The notes below the pieces were generated by a model. The model did not search any database. It was given only the letters and a program-made list of their open reading frames with translations, and was not told the origin of the DNA. From contig JAQVID010000233.1 in the NCBI GenBank assembly GCA_028695865.1, forward strand, positions 1-5,951: a stretch of DNA of 5,951 nucleotides. The letters run 5' to 3'. This stretch comes from Thermoguttaceae bacterium. GTDB taxonomy: Bacteria > Planctomycetota > Planctomycetia > Pirellulales > Thermoguttaceae. Below are positions 1 through 3,610 of this stretch, in pieces (the stretch's first letter is position 1; each line of letters starts with the position of its first letter). Made by a program: the position numbers and the translations under genes.

Positions 1-276
1 CTGATTGAGAAGTTCCGGTGAGGTTTCGAGCCGGTTGTTGACTGAGACAATCGTCCCGCCGACAGGACTGTAAATAGGGGAAACGGCTTTCACCGATTCG
101 ACGACTCCTGCTTCGCCCATGGCCGCGACTTCTGTATCCAGGTCAGGTAACTCGACAAAAACAATATCACCCAAACTGTGTTGGGCATAATCGGTAATTC
201 CAATAAAGGCAAGGTCGCCTTCTACGCGAACCCATTCGTGTTCTTGCGAATAAAAAAGTTTTTCCGGTATGTTCAT
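1..276 (-). CDS. gcvH: Glycine cleavage system H protein (partial, C-terminus outside window)
   Basis: This is the lipoyl carrier protein of the cytoplasmic glycine cleavage complex, which shuttles the aminomethyl group from P-protein to T-protein and is reoxidised by L-protein. Ninety-two codons are visible, beginning MNIPEKLFYSQEHEWVRVEG. Family hallmarks are EHEWV (residues 12-16), the GITDYAQ and LGDIVFVELP segments (26-44), and ESVKA around Lys63, the expected lipoyl-lysine. The frame runs off the left edge after PELLNQ, so roughly the last 30-40 residues of a normal protein of about 125-130 residues are missing. The ATG at 276 is preceded by AGGAGA with 5-nt spacing, the clearest ribosome binding site in the window, which fixes the start. 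gcvT lies 178 bp upstream on the same strand, so co-transcription is likely, but the gap is filled by a dispersed repeat. Identification is secure. Confidence 0.96.
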   Translation of the reverse strand, partial: MNIPEKLFYSQEHEWVRVEGDLAFIGITDYAQHSLGDIVFVELPDLDTEVAAMGEAGVVESVKAVSPIYSPVGGTIVSVNNRLETSPELLNQ

Positions 277-281
277 CTTAT

Positions 282-287
282 TCTCCT
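282..287 (-). promoter_or_regulatory. Shine-Dalgarno site of gcvH
   Basis: On the minus strand AGGAGA lies 5 nt before the ATG at 276. It is a near-consensus Shine-Dalgarno sequence and decides the gcvH start. It lies outside the dispersed repeat, which ends about 10 nt further upstream. Confidence 0.85.
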
Positions 288-296
288 GAAAGGTAA

Positions 297-397
297 TTAT
301 GCTACCGATACTTCAATTTTCGGTGATTCACTCCCCGTTTACTTTCGAAAAACGGGGAGATTCAGACCGCACAACACGAAAAATCAAGTAAAACCGG
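297..397 (-). repeat. Dispersed intergenic repeat, copy A (upstream of gcvH)
   Basis: This is one of two copies of a repeat of about 100 bp; the other is at 3347-3448. The blocks 305-327 (23 bp) and 367-392 (26 bp) are identical to 3355-3377 and 3418-3443. The centre between them is diverged and carries a 1-bp indel. Both copies have the same orientation relative to the downstream gene. Copy A ends 20 nt before the gcvH start codon. The identical outer blocks and variable centre suggest a non-coding element, either mobile or regulatory. I do not recognise the family. No open frame is shared across the indel, so a coding role is unlikely. Confidence 0.85.
331..359 (-). repeat. Perfect 10-bp hairpin inside repeat copy A
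   Basis: CTCCCCGTTT (331-340) is the exact reverse complement of AAACGGGGAG (350-359), with a 9-nt spacer. The stem has six GC pairs and could fold in the gcvT-gcvH transcript. No T-run follows on either strand, so it is not a standard intrinsic terminator. It could act as an mRNA processing or stability element between gcvT and gcvH; that role is inference. Confidence 0.7.
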
Positions 398-454
398 TAT
401 ATCAACGAGCAATAGTTACACAAAATATTCTTTAAATACGACTTGACGACAGCG

Positions 455-1567
455 TTAATCTTTACGGGTTTTCTTCGAATAGAAGATTCCTTTTTTTACT
501 TCGGCCGGCATGACTTTATCACGAATAATAATTCCGATTTTTGTCCCCGGGACTTTGTATTCCATCGGAAGCAAGGCAATACCCATGTTCTTTTCGAGCG
601 TCGGCGCAAACATGCCTGTCGTGACAAAGCCAATCTCTTCCCCTGACGTGGAAACGACTTGATAATGAGACCGCGGAATACTGCGCTGGAGCATTTCAAA
701 TTCGCATTCGCATCGCTTGAGTCCGTCGAGTTTCTGTTTGCGAAGAGCATCTCGTCCGATGAACGCAACTTCTTTATCAAGCTTGACAAAATAACCCAGT
801 CCCGCTTCAAGCGGAGTAATGTCTTGCGAGATTTCCTGCCCGTACAGCGGTAATTTCGCCTCAAATCGAAGCGTATCACGAGCGCCCAATCCGATAGGCG
901 CCACTGCCGCTCCTCCTGCGGCGAGAATGGCATTCCACAATTGCGCCGCGTCTTGAGCGTTGGCATAGACCTCGAACCCGTCCTCGCCCGTATATCCTGT
1001 TCGCGACACAATACAAAGGCAACCGTCTACAACGACTTCCGCCTCAAAATGGAAGAATCGAATTGTATTCAGATCGAAATCGGTCAACTTCTGGAGAATC
1101 TCCTGCGCTTTCGGCCCCTGAATCGCCAATTGGGCAAACTGCTTCGAAACGTTCTCGACTTTAAGACCGCATGGGGCATGCTTGGTCATCCAGTCGAAAT
1201 CTTTGTCGGTATTGGACGCGTTGACCACAATAAAAAAATGATCGTCGGAAAATTTATAGACAATCAAATCATCCACGCATCCGCCGGTCGGATAACACAT
1301 GGGCGAATATTGCGTCTGTTTCGGAACAACTTGCGAAACGTCGTTGGTTACCAGATACTGAACAAAATCCTGGGCCCCGTGTCCCCGAACAATGATTTCC
1401 CCCATATGTGAAACGTCGAACAGCCCTGCGCTTTCGCGAACCATGCGATGTTCCTTGATAATTACCTCATACTGGACGGGCAGTTCCCAACCGCCGAAAT
1501 CAATTATTCGCCCACCCAGTTTGACGTGTTCCGCGTAAAGCGGAGTGCGTTTTAGTGCTATCGCCAT
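455..1567 (-). CDS. gcvT: Aminomethyltransferase, glycine cleavage system T protein
   Basis: The protein transfers the methylene carbon from aminomethyl-lipoyl-H-protein to tetrahydrofolate, releasing ammonia, in the cytoplasm. It has 370 residues, the usual length. Motifs in order: LPVQY (29-33), AGLFDVSHMGE (47-57), GGCVDDLIVY (95-104) containing the expected catalytic aspartate, SRTGYTGEDGFE (188-199), GLGARDTLRFEA (226-237), PLYGQE (240-245), and a C-terminal barrel with FVTTGMFAPTLEKNMGIAL (314-332). The frame is open ten codons further upstream, to 1597, but MAIALKRTPLYAEH matches the normal N-terminus of the family and a weak GGAAAAG lies just before this ATG, so 1567 is chosen. A sigma70-like promoter stands about 85 bp upstream and gcvH follows 178 bp downstream. 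No key motif appears damaged. Confidence 0.96.
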   Translation of the reverse strand: MAIALKRTPLYAEHVKLGGRIIDFGGWELPVQYEVIIKEHRMVRESAGLFDVSHMGEIIVRGHGAQDFVQYLVTNDVSQVVPKQTQYSPMCYPTGGCVDDLIVYKFSDDHFFIVVNASNTDKDFDWMTKHAPCGLKVENVSKQFAQLAIQGPKAQEILQKLTDFDLNTIRFFHFEAEVVVDGCLCIVSRTGYTGEDGFEVYANAQDAAQLWNAILAAGGAAVAPIGLGARDTLRFEAKLPLYGQEISQDITPLEAGLGYFVKLDKEVAFIGRDALRKQKLDGLKRCECEFEMLQRSIPRSHYQVVSTSGEEIGFVTTGMFAPTLEKNMGIALLPMEYKVPGTKIGIIIRDKVMPAEVKKGIFYSKKTRKD

Positions 1568-1650
1568 GTCTTTTCCGATTATTTTTGTTTTTGTCACGAT
1601 ATCGAAAGAAAAAACCCCCCCTTCGAGGCTTTCTCCGTAACGTTCTTATT

Positions 1651-1679
1651 AGTATACCACTCTTAACCGACTGGGACAA
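1651..1679 (-). promoter_or_regulatory. Putative sigma70-type promoter of gcvT
   Basis: Read on the minus strand, TTGTCC (1679-1674) and TATACT (1656-1651) are separated by exactly 17 nt. Transcription would start near 1644 and give a leader of roughly 75-80 nt before the gcvT ATG. The -10 matches consensus at 5 of 6 positions and the -35 at 4 of 6. It sits between the GGAACCAC-bounded element and gcvT, where a promoter would be expected. Planctomycete promoters are poorly defined, so this rests on general bacterial consensus. Confidence 0.5.
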
Positions 1680-1739
1680 GAGGCAAAAAAGCTTCATCGG
1701 ACAAACCCAAACGGAAATGTTAATTTGGGGGATTTTTTC

Positions 1740-1906
1740 GGAACCACAGATTACGTTTTTTTTGAAACCACGGATTACACGGATTTTCACGGATTGTTTT
1801 CAGGGTAATATCCTGCTCTTGATAACAAAACGATTCTTGTTGCGTTTTGTGTTATTATCGAATTCCATTGTTATAATTATAGATCATCCGTAATATCCGT
1901 GGTTCC
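1740..1906. repeat. MITE-like element with CACGGATT repeats and inverted GGAACCAC ends
   Basis: The left end reads GGAACCACAGATTAC (1740-1754). A second, imperfect start GAAACCACGGATTAC follows at 1764-1778. CACGGATT then occurs three times (1769-1776, 1778-1785, 1788-1795). The right end (1890-1906) is the reverse complement of GGAACCACGGATATTAC, so the 167-bp unit has terminal inverted repeats of about 10-12 bp. It encodes no transposase, and I see no clear target-site duplication. Plus-strand translation of the left part gives PRITRIFTD, a peptide I recall from spurious ORFs made by a widespread bacterial intergenic repeat; that recognition is from memory. It may be a palindromic or non-autonomous mobile element, or two adjacent copies in opposite orientation. 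Confidence 0.65.
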
Positions 1907-2170
1907 AGGATCGTCCATGAATGGTTGCCGAAATTTTCTGTTTTTTATCCGGACACTGCAAGATCAATCCGCGTATGATTATAAACAACGTTGTGTCACA
2001 CGAATCATTTAACTTACCATAGTTCTTTTATTGAACCTAAAAACAATTCTGCGGATCATTTCTTATGGTGTCGTCCCCGGAATGTCGCAAATGAACTTTC
2101 GTGTTCATGACAGCACAGCTTATCATGACACAATCGTAACGTTCGCAATCGCGGATCATCTGCACTATGA

Positions 2171-2228
2171 GTACCGACGAATTGATCAAAAATCGTACCA
2201 GATACCGAAACCGATTTTTCGTTGGTAC
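2171..2228. repeat. Imperfect inverted repeat spanning the DUF1207 stop codon
   Basis: GTACCGACGAA (2171-2181) pairs with TTCGTTGGTAC (2218-2228) with one mismatch, which is a G-U wobble in plus-strand RNA. Inside it AAAAATCG (2188-2195) pairs with CGATTTTT (2212-2219) around a 16-nt loop. The two arms share two T positions and the left arm has a short bulge. The structure covers the final codons and the TGA of the DUF1207 gene. It might slow or protect the 3' end of the transcript, but no T-run follows and GC content is low. Confidence 0.4.
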
Positions 2229-3337
2229 GAAGTATGGAACTGGAACTGATCGTCGCAACCGGAATAAACTTCCACACCAAGCCTGAACAAATTATTGATA
2301 GGACCCCGCCACTGCCAGCCTGCCTGAAAGTTTATATAACCGCTGAAGTCAAGTTCCTGAAAAAGATGAACGTCAACGGCGGCAAATGGTGAACCGGTCC
2401 AATTTTTGGCCGGTTGATACGGCTGTGTATATTCCAAACCGAACTGAATCTCAAACGGCTCGGTCGTTTCGCCCGTATTGAAAGCCCAACCGACTTCGCC
2501 GTAAACGCGAAACGGTCGCCAAGGACGCCACGCGACGCCCCCCACGATAGAGTCACGAACATACTGCACTCGCGGCGTTCGGAAATTTGCTTGCATATAA
2601 TGGTCGCCCAAATGCGAACTGACATGATAATACGCAAGTTTGTATTGCCAGTGACGCGTTCCATAGCTAAGCGGCAGTCCCGCTCGATAATCCGTCCCCG
2701 CCAATTCCCGATCACGCTCAAAATCAAGTCGCAACAGAGCGGCCCCTTCCAGATCAATTTGAAATCCTTCCGGTTGAATCGGATCGACAGTTCCGTAACG
2801 AAACAGCGGCATGCGACCGCCAAGCGTAATGTCCCACAGCCAACCGTATTTTCGCTCGTTTGTCATTTCACTGGCAAGTCGCGGCTCCTTGCGGCCCGCA
2901 AGATACGACGGATAAATCAATCCGGCCGGAAGAACTTGCGCTTGCCAGGGAGCACCATCGTTCTGCTCACCGGCACCGTCCATAGATGAACCATTCTGAC
3001 CGGAAACATCGTACGCGCTAAAATCACCGGGGCTAAAGCCGCTTTGTTCCACGGGACTGTTTGAATGATAGGGATCATAGGCGTTATAAGTATTGAAATT
3101 TCCTTGACCGTTCGGGTACAATTCATACCCCGGTTGGGCGAGACTGTCGCCTGACGGTTGCGACGAAAACGGAACGCCTGTATTGGACCAAGCCTGCGGG
3201 GTCGCGCCGCCGGTTGTCATGTCAAAAGCTTCCCAAGAACTATTGGACGGACCAGGAATGACCTGCGAAAACACCTCGGCCACGGTGAGCAGCATGAGTA
3301 GTAATCCAATTGTAGTCAGTTTGTTCATTGGGTTCAT
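2186..3337 (-). CDS. Secreted DUF1207 family protein
   Basis: This 383-residue protein begins with a signal peptide: MNPMNK, then the hydrophobic stretch IGLLLMLLTVAEVF, with likely cleavage after VFS (residue 24). Residues 25 to about 133 form a low-complexity linker rich in Ser, Gly, Asn, Pro, Gln and Tyr. From about 134 the sequence matches the DUF1207 pattern as I know it: LPAGLIYPSYLAGRKEPR (136-153), DITLGGRMPLFRYGT (169-183), GFQIDLEGAALLRLD (191-205), YYHVSSHLGD (236-245), RVYGEVGWAF (277-286), GSPFAAVDVH (315-324), QAGWQWRG (338-345) and the C-terminal GFGIWYDF. Alternating aromatic segments ending in an aromatic residue suggest an outer-membrane or cell-surface beta-barrel; that is inference, and the biochemical function is unknown. 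The start is either the ATG at 3337 or the one at 3328 (MNKL...); neither has a good ribosome binding site, and 3328 gives a more typical signal peptide. Repeat copy B ends just upstream. Confidence 0.9.
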   Translation of the reverse strand: MNPMNKLTTIGLLLMLLTVAEVFSQVIPGPSNSSWEAFDMTTGGATPQAWSNTGVPFSSQPSGDSLAQPGYELYPNGQGNFNTYNAYDPYHSNSPVEQSGFSPGDFSAYDVSGQNGSSMDGAGEQNDGAPWQAQVLPAGLIYPSYLAGRKEPRLASEMTNERKYGWLWDITLGGRMPLFRYGTVDPIQPEGFQIDLEGAALLRLDFERDRELAGTDYRAGLPLSYGTRHWQYKLAYYHVSSHLGDHYMQANFRTPRVQYVRDSIVGGVAWRPWRPFRVYGEVGWAFNTGETTEPFEIQFGLEYTQPYQPAKNWTGSPFAAVDVHLFQELDFSGYINFQAGWQWRGPINNLFRLGVEVYSGCDDQFQFHTSYQRKIGFGIWYDF

Positions 3338-3610
3338 CAGTCAGGGTTATACTGCCGATACTTCAATTTTCGGTGATCCACAGCCCGCTTTCCCTTCGAA
3401 AAACGAAGGAATTCAGGCCGCACAACACGAAAAATCAAGTAAAGCCGGCACAAGTCTCCATGGTTATCGATCTGCGTCAAAGATTACTTTGCCTCACAGG
3501 TCGTTGGTTTATTTGCATATTTATCCGCAAATAATAAAGTGTACTTAATCTGTTTAAAACTGCTGTTGTATTTTTATCATGCAACTCCTTTCCAAAGGCT
3601 ATTGGATATA
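3338..3610. other. 273-bp intergenic region upstream of the DUF1207 gene
   Basis: Besides repeat copy B, this spacer holds a 7-bp hairpin, TATTTGC (3510-3516) with GCAAATA (3527-3533), and a compact palindrome CCTTTCCAAAGG (3587-3598) just after the large gene ends. A weak promoter guess on the minus strand is TATTAT (3536-3531) with TTTTAA (3559-3554) 17 nt upstream; the -35 is poor. Neither hairpin is followed by a T-run in the direction of transcription, so no terminator can be called between the large gene and the DUF1207 gene, and read-through is possible. Confidence 0.45.
3347..3448 (-). repeat. Dispersed intergenic repeat, copy B (upstream of the DUF1207 gene)
   Basis: This copy is about 85% identical to the one at 297-397, with one extra base in the centre. 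It ends 9 nt before the ATG at 3337, or 18 nt before the ATG at 3328, the latter being close to the 20-nt distance of copy A from gcvH. The centre folds differently: CCTTCG (3393-3398) pairs with CGAAGG (3404-3409) around an AAAAA loop, about 6 bp out of register with the copy A hairpin. Both copies also keep a short CCGA...TCGG inverted pair (3355-3358 with 3370-3373). Function is unknown. Confidence 0.85.

Larger units (their letters stand above)
1568..2185. other. 618-bp intergenic region between the DUF1207 gene and gcvT
   Basis: No convincing gene lies here; frames on both strands are short, unlike known proteins, and overlap repeats. Going left to right it holds the gcvT leader with an A6C7 run (1609-1621), the putative gcvT promoter (1651-1679), the GGAACCAC-bounded repeat element (1740-1906), and about 280 bp (1907-2185) of unassigned sequence. 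The last part contains a weak 6-bp hairpin, ATGAAC (2091-2096) with GTTCAT (2103-2108), and the 9-mer GCGGATCAT twice (2051-2059 and 2151-2159). No intrinsic terminator with a T-run was found for the DUF1207 transcript. Confidence 0.7.

Noticed and set aside
331..359. Intrinsic terminator between gcvT and gcvH
   Set aside because: The stem is strong but no T-run follows on either strand.
178..435. Plus-strand 85-residue ORF overlapping gcvH and repeat copy A
   Set aside because: It is antisense to secure gcvH coding sequence and its tail is translated repeat; the corresponding frame in copy B is broken by an indel.
496..1011. Minus-strand 171-residue ORF inside gcvT
   Set aside because: It is a shifted frame of gcvT; the gcvT frame itself contains all family motifs without interruption.
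1568..1645. Glycine riboswitch in the gcvT leader (GGAGAAAGCC and CGAAGGGG look vaguely like parts of the motif)
   Set aside because: The pieces are only a few bases apart and the paired arms and tandem aptamers of a glycine riboswitch are absent; the leader is too short.
1769..1795. CRISPR-like array from the three CACGGATT units
   Set aside because: Units are 8 bp with 1-2 bp between them; there are no spacers of CRISPR length and no cas gene.
1555..1893. Plus-strand 112-residue ORF across the gcvT leader and the repeat element
   Set aside because: It has no family resemblance and contains the PRITRIFTD peptide that comes from translating the repeat.
2031..2280. Short ORFs on both strands around the DUF1207 stop
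   Set aside because: They overlap the end of the DUF1207 gene in other frames and resemble no known protein.
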